Below are positions 8,994-17,301 of a stretch of 64,000 bases of DNA, piece after piece. Below the pieces are notes generated by a model. That model had not been told where the DNA came from, searched no databases, and saw nothing but the letters and a program-made list of their open reading frames with translations. Position 1 is the first letter of the stretch; each line of letters begins with the position of its first letter. The DNA is from Bacteroidaceae bacterium (GTDB lineage Bacteria; Bacteroidota; Bacteroidia; Bacteroidales; Bacteroidaceae). The stretch covers positions 1 to 64,000 of the forward strand of contig JAFZGA010000002.1 of the NCBI GenBank assembly GCA_017555585.1, read 5' to 3'. The position numbers and the translations under genes were made by a program.

Positions 8994-9500
8994 ATGGATA
9001 TCACAGCCACTATAAAAAAAGGAGAATGTACAAGACTTTGGAAAGAGGTCTTCGGAGACAGCGATGAATTCATTTCATCATTCATGGAGCATTTTTACAC
9101 CGAAGAGAACATGCTGTACATTACTGAAAACGGAAAGATTTCATCGATGTTGCATATTATTCCTTTTGAACATAACGGTGTAAAGGTTGCATACATGTAT
9201 GCGGTGGCAACCGATTATCATTCACGTGGTAAAGGATATGCAAAAAAGCTGATACGTCAAGCAATTGAAAAAGCTGAGAAAGATGGATACAAGGCAATAT
9301 TCACACTTCCAGCCAATGAGGGATTGTTTGGATTCTATTCACAATTCGGCTTCAAGGGGAAATATCCTGTAGAATTCAAAACGCTGCATGATTTTGATTT
9401 CGGAACGGGAGAGAAAGAAAAAGACCTTGCCATGATATTGTCACTCGACAACAATTATACCATGCAGAGTACGGGAACTCTACATGTTAAAAAAATATAA
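8994..9500 (+). CDS. GNAT-family N-acetyltransferase, 168 aa
   Basis: The central part carries the acetyl-CoA binding pattern of GNAT enzymes: AYMYAVATDYHSRGKGYAKK (V-x-x-x-x-R-G-x-G-x-A) and then YKAIFTLPANEGLFGFYSQFGF, the usual strand followed by GFYxxxGF. The acceptor cannot be predicted. Start ATG 8994 was preferred because the upstream TTG would precede the likely transcription start. It is divergent from the dipeptidase and is the first plus-strand gene before the accessory block, so it may be chromosomal core or part of the block. Confidence 0.85.
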   Translation: MDITATIKKGECTRLWKEVFGDSDEFISSFMEHFYTEENMLYITENGKISSMLHIIPFEHNGVKVAYMYAVATDYHSRGKGYAKKLIRQAIEKAEKDGYKAIFTLPANEGLFGFYSQFGFKGKYPVEFKTLHDFDFGTGEKEKDLAMILSLDNNYTMQSTGTLHVKKI

Positions 9501-9514
9501 AAACAGATCTCTTC

Positions 9515-9548
9515 ATTAAATTTTTTCTCTTTGGTTTCTATATTATAC
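9515..9548 (+). promoter_or_regulatory. Shared promoter-like element, copy 1
   Basis: TTA, then 20 bases of pyrimidine-rich spacer ending GGTTTC, then TATATTAT at 9539-9546. It shares spacer and box with copies at 11607, 14465 and 15039 and lies 27 bases upstream of the AAA ATPase start. Confidence 0.6.
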
Positions 9549-9565
9549 AAAAACGCAAAACGAAA

Positions 9566-11236
9566 ATGGAAACTAAAGAAGCAACAAAGAAAACGCCAAA
9601 GAGTTCAAAGAAACAGCTAAGCCTCATCGATGCCATAGAAACTGTTATTGAGAAGAGCGAGGATTCAAAACTGGGCAAGGAATTATTCAAAGAGGCAAAA
9701 CGTGAAATAAAGTTTCTTGCCGATAGTTATGGCATAAGCGAAACGCAGGCAGTGCTGTTCTGCGTGGCAATGGAGAAAGGGCCACGACGCATTGATTTCG
9801 ATGACCTTGCACGTTATCTTAACATAAACAATGTGCGTATGCTGCAATATGCAGATGACATAAACGCACTTATACGTCGCCGTCTTATTCGTTATCGTGA
9901 TGCTAAAGACGAGGAACAATTCGATATTTATCCGCCTGTTGTCAAGGCTCTAAAGCACAACGAGGTATACACTCTTTCACCAAAAACCGGGCTTACATGC
10001 GAGGAATTGTTCGAGCAGTTGAACGCCCTTTTTTCCGACCTCTACGAGGATGCTATCATCGGCGACGAAGCAGTGCTTGAGAGTGCAAAACTGCTTGAAG
10101 AGAACAAACAGGTGGAATTCTCGAAACAGATACACGCATTGAAACTTACCAAAAAAGAGCAGGCATTAGTGGTGTTTTTCTGTCACCTGCTCGTAAACAA
10201 GGAAGATGACGACATACGCATAGGCCAACTCGAGGACCTTATATGCAACAAGAGTGAGTTTCAGAGGATAAAGCGTGAGTTTCGCACAGGCGAACATATA
10301 CTTTTCAAGCAGCAGCTTATAGAGCACGGCTGTGTCGATGGCATTGCCGACAACAACCGCTACAAACTAACCAATAGTGCCAAACGTACTCTGCTTGCTG
10401 AGCTCGGTGTGAACACCACCGATGAGAATATCGCCAACCTGCTACAACCACAGCAGCTCACTGCCAAAGAATTGTTCTATCCCACAGCCATAAGCAATAA
10501 GATTGACGAACTTACAAAGTTCTTTACACAGGAACATTATCTGCAGGTGCGCGAGCGAATGAGTGCTCGTGGCTTCCGCGGCGGTTTTGCCTGCCTTTTC
10601 TATGGTGGTCCCGGAACGGGAAAGACCGAAACTGTTTATCAGCTTGCACGTCGCACCGGTCGTGAGATAATGGTTGTGGATGTTCCGCAGATAAAGAGCA
10701 AATGGGTTGGCGACAGCGAGAAGAACATCAAGGCACTCTTCGACCGCTACCGCGAGCTTGTAAAACGCAGGGAGCTTGCACCCATCCTGCTCTTCAACGA
10801 GGCCGACGCTATCATCAGCACCCGCAAGAGCGGCGCACAGAACGCCGTTGACAAGATGGAGAACGCCATACAGAACATCATTCTGCAAGAGATGGAGACA
10901 CTCGACGGAATAATGATAGCCACCACCAACCTGCAGGAGAACCTTGACAACGCCTTTGAACGCCGTTTCCTTTACAAGATAAAATTCGAGAAACCCGATG
11001 CCGCCGTTCGTTCAAAAATTTGGCAGCAGATGATACCCGAACTGAGCGAGAACGACGCCACCACCCTTGCCGCAGCCCACGACCTGAGCGGCGGACAGAT
11101 TGAGAACGTGGCACGCAAGCACTCTATCAATGTAGTGCTGCACGGCGAGCAGGAGAACCCGTTGCAATCGTTGCTTGCCGAATGTGCTGCCGAGCATTTG
11201 AACAACAAGGAGCAGCATAGGAGAATCGGATTTTAA
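9566..11236 (+). CDS. AAA-family ATPase, 556 aa
   Basis: The N-terminal 300 residues are largely helical with no domain I recognise; they begin with a Lys-rich tail. The C-terminal third is a classic AAA module: Walker A GGPGTGKTE near residue 347, a pore-loop-like KSKWVGDSEKNIK, Walker B LLFNEADA near 409 (the usual DE replaced by NE), sensor IATTNLQ, and arginine finger FERRF. Such proteins remodel or unfold protein partners, and the N-terminal part would choose the target. It stands behind copy 1 of the shared promoter-like element and opens the accessory block. A defence or stress role is possible but not shown by sequence. Confidence 0.85.
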   Translation: METKEATKKTPKSSKKQLSLIDAIETVIEKSEDSKLGKELFKEAKREIKFLADSYGISETQAVLFCVAMEKGPRRIDFDDLARYLNINNVRMLQYADDINALIRRRLIRYRDAKDEEQFDIYPPVVKALKHNEVYTLSPKTGLTCEELFEQLNALFSDLYEDAIIGDEAVLESAKLLEENKQVEFSKQIHALKLTKKEQALVVFFCHLLVNKEDDDIRIGQLEDLICNKSEFQRIKREFRTGEHILFKQQLIEHGCVDGIADNNRYKLTNSAKRTLLAELGVNTTDENIANLLQPQQLTAKELFYPTAISNKIDELTKFFTQEHYLQVRERMSARGFRGGFACLFYGGPGTGKTETVYQLARRTGREIMVVDVPQIKSKWVGDSEKNIKALFDRYRELVKRRELAPILLFNEADAIISTRKSGAQNAVDKMENAIQNIILQEMETLDGIMIATTNLQENLDNAFERRFLYKIKFEKPDAAVRSKIWQQMIPELSENDATTLAAAHDLSGGQIENVARKHSINVVLHGEQENPLQSLLAECAAEHLNNKEQHRRIGF

Positions 11237-11439
11237 CCCCATCCAGCCATTAATGGGTAGAGAAGTGAAGACTTTAATATTTTTAAACAAAACGATGGTG
11301 TTTCTTTTAAAGAAGATAAACATATCTTTGTGAGAAGAAAAAAAAATAAGCGATTACTACAAGTTGTGGTTGCCCAAAGAGCTTCACCAATATATAGTAT
11401 AGTAGAGATGTAAAAAGAGTGCTTAAGAATAACATTTAA

Positions 11440-11479
11440 AATAAAGCTGACACCTGAAACTTCAGATGTCAGCTTTATT
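11440..11479. terminator. Hairpin terminator
   Basis: AATAAAGCTGACA and its complement TGTCAGCTTTATT form the outer stem, with CTGAA/TTCAG continuing it across a small bulge. A- and T-rich flanks on both sides allow action in either direction. Confidence 0.65.
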
Positions 11480-11606
11480 ATATTGAATATACGCCAATTG
11501 GTTGCTTGGTTATAATGCACGCTCTTGATTTAACAAAAATTAACCTTTTGTATATTATTGTGTTTCAATGTGCTGAAAAATATTTTTACAGAAATAACCC
11601 CTTGAC

Positions 11607-11640
11607 TTTGAAATTTTTTCCTTTTGTTTCTATATTATAT
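11607..11640 (+). promoter_or_regulatory. Shared promoter-like element, copy 2
   Basis: TTTG (11607-11610), exactly 20 bases ending CCTTTTGTTTC, then TATATTAT (11631-11638), 65 bases before the next gene. The TTTG and spacing fit a Bacteroides promoter, but the -7 box is unusual. Confidence 0.6.
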
Positions 11641-11702
11641 ATACTTCATTCGGCAAACAACAAACGAGAATATATAAAACAAACCTATAAAACCCATTTA
11701 CT

Positions 11703-12347
11703 ATGTTAAGATTAGAAGACCCACTACCACCACAAACCATGAAAGATTTTCTGGACTGTTTTTACCCTGATCTTTTGGATGAAGCTGAAAGCTATTGTGA
11801 CATATTGACTGAATTGCAGAACACTTTAATCGAACTGTTGCCACTGTCGAAAAAACTGTTTCCAAGCGACATCAAGCAACTTGACTGTGTTGAAGCACAG
11901 GCAAACCTTATGGTTTACATCTACCACTATTCGTTGTTTTCATTTGCAGACAAGGCATACACTATTCTCAATGCACAATGCACAGCGTTGGCAAAGGCGC
12001 TTGACGCAAATGACGAGGAGAAAGGTGTAGAGAACTTGGGAAAGACATTGGAGGCATTGGGCAATATTCCATTCGATACACTGCTCGACCATAGTGCAGT
12101 AGGATTGCTGAGACTTGACATATTCAAAGAGTACCTGCGCGAGAGGCTCGATTTCAATGTGATTCCCGTACTCAAAGCCAATGGTGAACTCCGTGGCAAT
12201 TGGAGCTTCCGCGACATTACAGGTGCAATGGTAAGGAATGGATTGTCGTATGGACAGTTGCTTACCGACTGCATCAATGCCCCACTCCCTGACAGCACAA
12301 CCATCGGTAAGGTTGTGGATGACGAAACATTGTTGCGTATTTATTAA
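11703..12347 (+). CDS. Unrecognised protein, 214 aa
   Basis: I do not recognise this protein. It is mostly helical and acidic, with Leu-rich amphipathic segments in the first 130 residues (DLLDEAESYCDILTELQN and similar) and a C-terminal segment around GNWSFRDITGAMVRNGLS. It has no signal peptide or membrane segment. It has its own copy of the shared promoter-like element, and the next gene begins 11 bases after its stop, so the two are probably co-expressed. It could be a structural or adaptor protein in the accessory block; no enzymatic motif is seen. Confidence 0.7.
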   Translation: MLRLEDPLPPQTMKDFLDCFYPDLLDEAESYCDILTELQNTLIELLPLSKKLFPSDIKQLDCVEAQANLMVYIYHYSLFSFADKAYTILNAQCTALAKALDANDEEKGVENLGKTLEALGNIPFDTLLDHSAVGLLRLDIFKEYLRERLDFNVIPVLKANGELRGNWSFRDITGAMVRNGLSYGQLLTDCINAPLPDSTTIGKVVDDETLLRIY

Positions 12348-12358
12348 AGTACAATTTT

Positions 12359-12892
12359 ATGATAAATGCAAAAGAAAAGGAGTTTCTTGAGTCAATCAAG
12401 AAATATATGAAACAGCACGGGTTGACATCCTACAACATTGGAATCATAGATTCGTACATAGGTAAAATAAAGATTACTCCAAAGGGGTGGCTACGGTTGC
12501 TTGTCCCAATAAAGGGATATTACTATGACGATTTCGAGGTTTATAAGATAATGCACCTGGATGACGAGCTCTACTTTATAGTGAAGAAAAAACATCAGAC
12601 CTATGAAGTCCCATACAAAAAAGAGTTTTTCCGTTACACTTGGGACGAACTGGTCAAGATGGTCGAAAGCACAAAGTGGAGCATCAGAACCCACAGCTTT
12701 GGCGGAAAAGAAAACAGAGGTTGGAGAACCAACAAACTGAAATGTATCAAAAACAGCCTGAAATGTTACGATGCACACGAAGAGATAAAGGAAAAACTGA
12801 GTGAGAGCCAGATTAGAATCCTGTGCAAGAAAGTTGATGATGAAACAAGTTTTTTGGAAAAGGCTGTAGATAAGATATTCTTAGGATATTGA
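12359..12892 (+). CDS. Unrecognised basic protein, 177 aa
   Basis: No known family is evident. The protein is Lys-rich, with a beta-rich middle (residues about 35-85: KITPKGWLRLLVPIKGYYYDD, then LDDELYFIVKK) and a basic C-terminal third (RGWRTNKLKCIKNSLKCY) that could bind nucleic acid. It has no export signal. It follows the 214-aa gene after 11 bases with no promoter of its own. From 12893 to 13096 I see only a 14-codon frame at 12924 and no gene. Confidence 0.65.
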   Translation: MINAKEKEFLESIKKYMKQHGLTSYNIGIIDSYIGKIKITPKGWLRLLVPIKGYYYDDFEVYKIMHLDDELYFIVKKKHQTYEVPYKKEFFRYTWDELVKMVESTKWSIRTHSFGGKENRGWRTNKLKCIKNSLKCYDAHEEIKEKLSESQIRILCKKVDDETSFLEKAVDKIFLGY

Positions 12893-13096
12893 ACAGGAGT
12901 GATTTAATAATAAAGAGTCAATATGGAAAACATTGAAGACGATATCAGATGCTTTACATCTACCTGAAGAACTGGAGCTTTACCGTAATGGTAATTACCG
13001 TGCTCGATGTAATCATTCCCCTACTTTTAAATCCATATATTAACTGCACCAGCCTGCAATAATACAAAAGAAAAAGCAATAAATAATTGTAAAACT

Positions 13097-13876
13097 ATGT
13101 ACTGTCCAAACTGTAAACAGGAATTCAACAGTAAGTTCTGTCCGGATTGCGGAACAAAACTTATTGAAAAGGCACAAAGAGTATGCCCAAACTGTAACAT
13201 TGAGGTAGAGAGCAAGTTCTGCCCCGAATGTGGAGCAAAAATTGTTGAAATGCCAAAGCCGGTTACCCCCACTTGTAGCACAGAAACAGCAGACTGCAAG
13301 AACGAAGAAGCCGAGAGCCTTTACCAAGCAGCCCAAGAGTACTACTACGGCAGTAACGGCAAGGAAGAGAACTTCAAAGAGGCTGTGAAGCTGTACAGCA
13401 AAGCAGCAGCAATGGGACACGCCAAGTCACAGTACAGCCTTGGATACTGTTTATATTACGGCAAAGGCATAGAAGAGAACGAGGACCAAGCCGCCATATT
13501 CTTCGGCATAGCTGCCAAGCAGAGATATATGTATGCACAATATATGCTTGGTATGTGTTACTATGCCGGTAGAGGTGTTGAGGAGGATGAAGAAAAAGCC
13601 GAAGAATGGTTTTTGAAAGCAGCTGAACAGGGACACAGCGAAGCCCAGTTTGAACTTGGCAGGCTCTATTACCTTGCCGATAGCAATGAAGAGGCCGTAA
13701 AGTGGTATCGCAAGGCTGCCGAGCAGGGACACGCCGAGGCACAATACCAGATGGGCTTTTTCTACGATTGCGGTATTGGAATTCGGAGCGACAAGGACGA
13801 AGCACTCAAATGGTACAGCAAGGCTGCAGAACAAGGCTATGCCGATGCTATTGAAGAACTGAAAAAGTTGGAATAA
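13097..13876 (+). CDS. Double zinc-ribbon plus Sel1-repeat protein, 259 aa
   Basis: Two short zinc ribbons open the protein: CPNC...CPDC (residues about 3-18) and CPNC...CPEC (about 31-46), each likely to bind one Zn. A linker leads into about four Sel1/TPR-like repeats from residue 70 to the end, with the pattern A-x-x-G-H-A-x-A-Q-Y-x-L-G-x-x-Y. Sel1 repeats form helical solenoids that hold protein partners. It has no signal peptide, so it is probably cytoplasmic. It could be a scaffold within the accessory block. The strong internal repetition suggests recent repeat expansion. Confidence 0.85.
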   Translation: MYCPNCKQEFNSKFCPDCGTKLIEKAQRVCPNCNIEVESKFCPECGAKIVEMPKPVTPTCSTETADCKNEEAESLYQAAQEYYYGSNGKEENFKEAVKLYSKAAAMGHAKSQYSLGYCLYYGKGIEENEDQAAIFFGIAAKQRYMYAQYMLGMCYYAGRGVEEDEEKAEEWFLKAAEQGHSEAQFELGRLYYLADSNEEAVKWYRKAAEQGHAEAQYQMGFFYDCGIGIRSDKDEALKWYSKAAEQGYADAIEELKKLE

Positions 13877-13932
13877 AGAACCTACACTTTCCAGCTGCCA
13901 AGTATAAAATAAACCACAAAAAAAACACAACA

Positions 13933-14376
13933 ATGGCAATACGAATCAGAAGTTTTAAGGATTGTGCATTATTTACATTTGAGAAGAATGGGATTGAAAC
14001 AATACAGGAAGTAGAAATAAAGAATGAGGATGAACTGCACGATGCAGTTAAAAATGCCGACCGCAACACATTGGTTGCAGTGGAGATATGGTGTCAGGAA
14101 ATAACAAGCATTGGGCAAACTACATTTCAGGCACTGCCACAGTTGAGAAGCATAGATCTACCGTCATCGGTAAAGGAGATATACCCCAACGCTTTCCGTA
14201 ACTGTCACAATTTGCAGGAGGTGAACTTGCGTGGTGATGTACAGAGGATTGAAGTGCGGTTCGGCTGTTACGCAAAACAGACTTTAGACAAACCGTTCAA
14301 TGGACTTGCCGGATTATTGCAGACGGGAGCGGCAGCCTCAATAGACCCGGATGACAGTTGGAGCCATTGGGATTGA
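13933..14376 (+). CDS. Short BspA-like LRR protein, 147 aa
   Basis: Residues about 55-105 hold two LRR_5-type repeats (FQALPQLRSIDLPSSVKEI and AFRNCHNLQEVNLRG), much like the repeats of the 344-aa protein at 503-1537 but far fewer. The N-terminal 50 residues form a strand-rich domain I do not recognise. The Gly/Ala-rich tail ends in an acidic DPDDSWSHWD. It has no export signal. The gene starts 57 bases after the Sel1 gene and is closed by the hairpin 14408-14435, so 13097-14376 looks like one transcription unit. Confidence 0.7.
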   Translation: MAIRIRSFKDCALFTFEKNGIETIQEVEIKNEDELHDAVKNADRNTLVAVEIWCQEITSIGQTTFQALPQLRSIDLPSSVKEIYPNAFRNCHNLQEVNLRGDVQRIEVRFGCYAKQTLDKPFNGLAGLLQTGAAASIDPDDSWSHWD

Positions 14377-14407
14377 AACACAATACAGATTGATAAGATA
14401 TTATCGT

Positions 14408-14435
14408 AAACACGAGCGAATTCGCTCGTGTTTTT
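14408..14435 (+). terminator. Rho-independent terminator
   Basis: The arms AAACACGAGCGAA and TTCGCTCGTGTTT form a perfect 26-base palindrome followed by T residues. It ends the Sel1/LRR unit just before copy 3 of the shared promoter-like element. Confidence 0.85.
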
Positions 14436-14464
14436 GTTAAAAGAGCTTAAACAAACGGCTCTAT

Positions 14465-14498
14465 TTTGAATTTTCTCCCTTTTGTTTCTATATTGTAT
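14465..14498 (+). promoter_or_regulatory. Shared promoter-like element, copy 3
   Basis: TTTG (14465-14468), 20 bases ending CCCTTTTGTTTC, then TATATTGT (14489-14496), 32 bases before the HAD gene. It follows a terminator, which supports a real promoter here. Confidence 0.65.
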
Positions 14499-14528
14499 AT
14501 AGTTTGAAAAAGTTAAGAAAAATGAGTT

Positions 14529-14999
14529 ATGGAAAAACGCAGATTGTACTTTGATATGGACGGGGTGCTGGTCGATTTTCAGTCGGGCATTGACAAACTG
14601 AGCGACGAGGTAAAAAAGGAATATGAAGGCAACCTCGACAATGTGCCGGGCATATTCGGGCTTATGGAGCCAAAGAAAGGTGGCATTGAAGCCGTACACA
14701 AACTAAAAGAGCATTACGATGTATATATTCTCTCCACAGCTCCTTGGAAAAACCCTTCGGCGTGGGCAGACAAGGTTGAGTGGGTTACCAGGCACTTGAA
14801 CGACGTTTTCCACAAACGCATAGTAATGACACACTGCAAGGGCCTGTTGAGCCATGGCGACAGGGATTTCCTCATTGACGACCGCACGGCAAACGGTGCA
14901 AGCGAGTTCGGAGAGAACCTTATCCTCTTCGGCTCGGAGCGTTATCCCGATTGGGAAAGCGTGTTTGCCAAGCTGTTGCCGGCAGAGAACAGTAAATGA
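14529..14999 (+). CDS. 5'(3')-deoxyribonucleotidase-like HAD phosphatase, 156 aa
   Basis: This looks like the NT5C-type HAD family, which dephosphorylates deoxyribonucleoside monophosphates. Motif I is FDMDGVLVDF at residues 7-16, with two catalytic Asp; motif II is in YILSTAPW (Ser/Thr); motif III/IV is in DFLIDDRTANG (Asp pair). The NPSAWADKVEWV segment and the size match that family. A nucleotidase in an accessory block could lower dNTP pools or simply be metabolic; sequence alone does not decide. It is followed after 98 bases by a gene with its own copy of the shared promoter element. Confidence 0.82.
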   Translation: MEKRRLYFDMDGVLVDFQSGIDKLSDEVKKEYEGNLDNVPGIFGLMEPKKGGIEAVHKLKEHYDVYILSTAPWKNPSAWADKVEWVTRHLNDVFHKRIVMTHCKGLLSHGDRDFLIDDRTANGASEFGENLILFGSERYPDWESVFAKLLPAENSK

Positions 15000-15038
15000 T
15001 AAGGTTATCATAATTATTATAATTACCATCTTTTCTTC

Positions 15039-15069
15039 TTGAATTTCTGCACAAATGTTTCTATATTAG
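15039..15069 (+). promoter_or_regulatory. Shared promoter-like element, copy 4
   Basis: TTG (15039-15041), 20 bases ending ATGTTTC, then TATATTAG (15062-15069), 28 bases upstream of the 549-aa gene. The spacer is less conserved than in copies 1-3, but spacing and box are kept. Confidence 0.55.
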
Positions 15070-15097
15070 CAATGAAATATAACAAATCGCAATTATT

Positions 15098-16747
15098 ATG
15101 GGAGTTTTTTGGGATTTAGGTTTGAACGCAAGCAATGACAGCGATGCTGAAAAAATAAAGAAGTACGCTAAGGAGTTGAACAATGAATACAAGTTTCCAA
15201 TGGCAGATGAGTGTAAATGGGGAGGGTTGTGTTTTTGTGACCTTGGGGTCAATTATGGAACTACACGCCCCGACAATGCCCAGAAGTTCGAGGAACTTGC
15301 TGAAAAAGTGGTAGCACACTTCCCTGAAATGAAACTGCACTTCTATGTCACTGGTGATGGTGCAGAATACGAATGGGATAAGATTTCAAAAAACGGCGTG
15401 CTCGTTGATTATGAGCCTTGGTGTATGAACATACACTGTGATGGAGAACATTTCAAGGAGTTGCTTTCCTACATTGATTACATAGCACTGCAAGGATTCG
15501 AGGTTTCACATAACGAAGCGGAATGTTCATTTGATTGGAAGTATGACCGCATAAGTGAGGAGGATAAATGCAACAGCGTTTTACAGCACATAAGCAAACA
15601 GTTGCCACAGGTTGAACTTATATGCTACAAGAACGAATGGAAAAACGGTGCGCCCGAAATAAGCGAATACTGCATAATGATGAATGGTGAAGGCGAATGG
15701 GAAGAGGCAGATATCACTATGATGAACATTGGAGAATGCTGCATAGAAGGCCAAGGCATTCTCGAAGGCAAAGCCACAATCTTTGATATCATAAAGGATG
15801 CAGGAGCATGTTTTGCACAAATACTCGAAGAGGTGAGAAAGGATTATCGCTATTATTATCTCATAGAAACCATTATGAGTAATACCGAATCCCCCATATA
15901 CTTTATGAAATATTTCAAACCTGAGGACAAGGAGTGGTTGATGCAGGAAGATGAGTGTTACATCACCATTTTCAATGCGATCCTTTTATGGGGAAAGTTC
16001 TACCGTTTCCATACTTGGAAAGAGAAATTCGTTGACGAAGATACCGAAGAAGAGGTTATGATTACACGCACGGAAATTAGCAACACTCCACTGTTCGATA
16101 TGAATGCCGACGAAGATAAGAAACTGTTTAAAAGACTCTACAACCAGGATTATAGCAAATGTTGCGACAATAGAAACAGAAATATTATAGAACTATTGGA
16201 ATACACAGATATTGACTACACCATAATTCTGCACAAGATGCTCGACGGTAGAGAATACTCCGTCACCCATGGCGACATAGACGATGAGATAAAATGGATG
16301 TGCGAGAAACTTGGCGACATATACCGTTGGGGCTGTGAACGCTTTGGCCGTTTCATCGACAAACAGAAAGCAAAGAAGTATTATGAGATTGCACAGATAA
16401 CCGATGACAACCCGCTCGATGACGAAAAGCAATACGTAGAATATGTAGAAACGCCCACAAGTTTCAAATACACCATAAAGGGTGATGCCGGCGAATTGAA
16501 AGCAATGATAGAAAGACATGCCACAATGTCTTTGGATAATGAATTTGGATTTTATGCTCCCATACAAGAAATTATGCACAAGCTTGTGGGCACAGAGCCC
16601 AACCAGCCCAAATATTTGGGAAATGTACTTTATATATCAGAGGAGAACGGCAACCTGATTGTAGAAGGCGAAGCAAACGAACCCGATATGTTAGGATATG
16701 CAATATTAAAGAAATATCCTACTCTGAAGATAAGTGTTGAAGAATAA
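15098..16747 (+). CDS. Unrecognised large acidic protein, 549 aa
   Basis: I do not recognise the family. The protein is acidic and rich in Tyr, Trp and Cys, with no signal peptide. Two segments look alike (around residues 80-105, FYVTGDGAEYEWDK, and 195-215, YCIMMNGEGEWEEAD), suggesting a duplicated alpha/beta unit in the first 230 residues. A helical part follows, including KQKAKKYYEIAQ near residue 430, which resembles a single Sel1 helix. The last 100 residues again look alpha/beta. It is the longest protein of the accessory block after the AAA ATPase. It may act in protein binding; no catalytic motif is seen. Confidence 0.7.
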   Translation: MGVFWDLGLNASNDSDAEKIKKYAKELNNEYKFPMADECKWGGLCFCDLGVNYGTTRPDNAQKFEELAEKVVAHFPEMKLHFYVTGDGAEYEWDKISKNGVLVDYEPWCMNIHCDGEHFKELLSYIDYIALQGFEVSHNEAECSFDWKYDRISEEDKCNSVLQHISKQLPQVELICYKNEWKNGAPEISEYCIMMNGEGEWEEADITMMNIGECCIEGQGILEGKATIFDIIKDAGACFAQILEEVRKDYRYYYLIETIMSNTESPIYFMKYFKPEDKEWLMQEDECYITIFNAILLWGKFYRFHTWKEKFVDEDTEEEVMITRTEISNTPLFDMNADEDKKLFKRLYNQDYSKCCDNRNRNIIELLEYTDIDYTIILHKMLDGREYSVTHGDIDDEIKWMCEKLGDIYRWGCERFGRFIDKQKAKKYYEIAQITDDNPLDDEKQYVEYVETPTSFKYTIKGDAGELKAMIERHATMSLDNEFGFYAPIQEIMHKLVGTEPNQPKYLGNVLYISEENGNLIVEGEANEPDMLGYAILKKYPTLKISVEE

Positions 16748-16768
16748 GCCTTGAAAAGAAACACACAA

Positions 16769-16801
16769 ATTATATAGAAACAATATAGCAGTTGACCCAA
16801 A
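16769..16801 (-). promoter_or_regulatory. Possible antisense relative of the shared element
   Basis: The minus strand reads TTTG (16801-16798), 21 bases ending TTGTTTC, then TATATAAT (16776-16769). This resembles copies 1-4, but no minus-strand gene follows, so transcription would be antisense to the 549-aa gene. It could be coincidence. Confidence 0.25.
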
Positions 16802-16820
16802 CATATAAAATTTCGCATTT

Positions 16821-16899
16821 GTGTCATATCGAACGAATGTGAGATATCTCATACATTGTTTTAGAGATCCCTCGTCGCTTCGCTCGCTCGGGATGACAC
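16821..16899. repeat. REP-like imperfect palindrome, 79 bp
   Basis: The ends GTGTCAT (16821-16827) and ATGACAC (16893-16899) are perfect inverted repeats, and the two halves are imperfect complements (GAGATATCTC and GAGATCC near the middle, CGAACGA against a GC-rich TCGCTCGCTCGGG arm). Such short palindromes are common between genes in many genomes. It lies 48 bases upstream of the 110-aa gene. Confidence 0.6.
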
Positions 16900-16946
16900 A
16901 GTCCAAGGATGGTGGGTCAACATCTATATTATTACCAATTATATAT

Positions 16947-17279
16947 ATGACAAAAAGCGACCTATATATACACGGCAGTAGCCTGCAGCTGAATGCGATT
17001 AAAAAGAGTGTCGTTACCATAGCACAGCACGCAGGCTGTAACACAGCTGACGAGAGTTGCATGAACGTTCCGTTGGGACTTGTAATGCAGGTGCTTATAG
17101 GCGATGCATCGCACCGGGGGCTGCTTATTGGCATGAACACTGAGGACCCGCAGTGCGTGGTGCTGCGCGTAGAGTGCGACGATATTGTGGATGTATATGA
17201 AGCCTTGCAGCAATGCTTCGCCAGCACAGAAATTGAAGTAGATGAGGATGTCGAGGATATTCCCTGGCCTTTTGAATAA
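16947..17279 (+). CDS. Unrecognised small acidic protein, 110 aa
   Basis: No known family. I chose the ATG at 16947; the frame is open further up, but that stretch is the REP-like repeat. The protein looks alpha/beta: a helical LNAIKKSVVTIAQHAG, then strands GLLIGMNTEDPQCVVLRVE, and an acidic tail (EVDEDVEDIPWPFE). Its stop lies only 22 bases before the structured RNA that precedes the reverse transcriptase, so one transcript could carry all three. The context makes it a candidate partner of the RT or a regulator. It has no export signal. Confidence 0.65.
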   Translation: MTKSDLYIHGSSLQLNAIKKSVVTIAQHAGCNTADESCMNVPLGLVMQVLIGDASHRGLLIGMNTEDPQCVVLRVECDDIVDVYEALQQCFASTEIEVDEDVEDIPWPFE

Positions 17280-17301
17280 TAAACGATAACAATAATATCA
17301 T

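Larger units (their letters stand above)
11237..11702. other. 466-bp intergenic region; possible small RNA
   Basis: No convincing protein gene lies here. A TATCTTTG box (11323-11330) could start a transcript near 11336 that ends at the hairpin 11440-11479, about 145 nt later. The 3' part carries copy 2 of the shared promoter-like element. Confidence 0.35.

Noticed and set aside
11506..11709. 67-codon ORF before the 214-aa gene
   Set aside because: It overlaps the shared promoter-like element and the next gene's start, and reads as low-complexity translation of AT-rich DNA.
12924..12968. 14-codon ORF between the 177-aa and Sel1 genes
   Set aside because: Too short, with no recognisable signal of translation.
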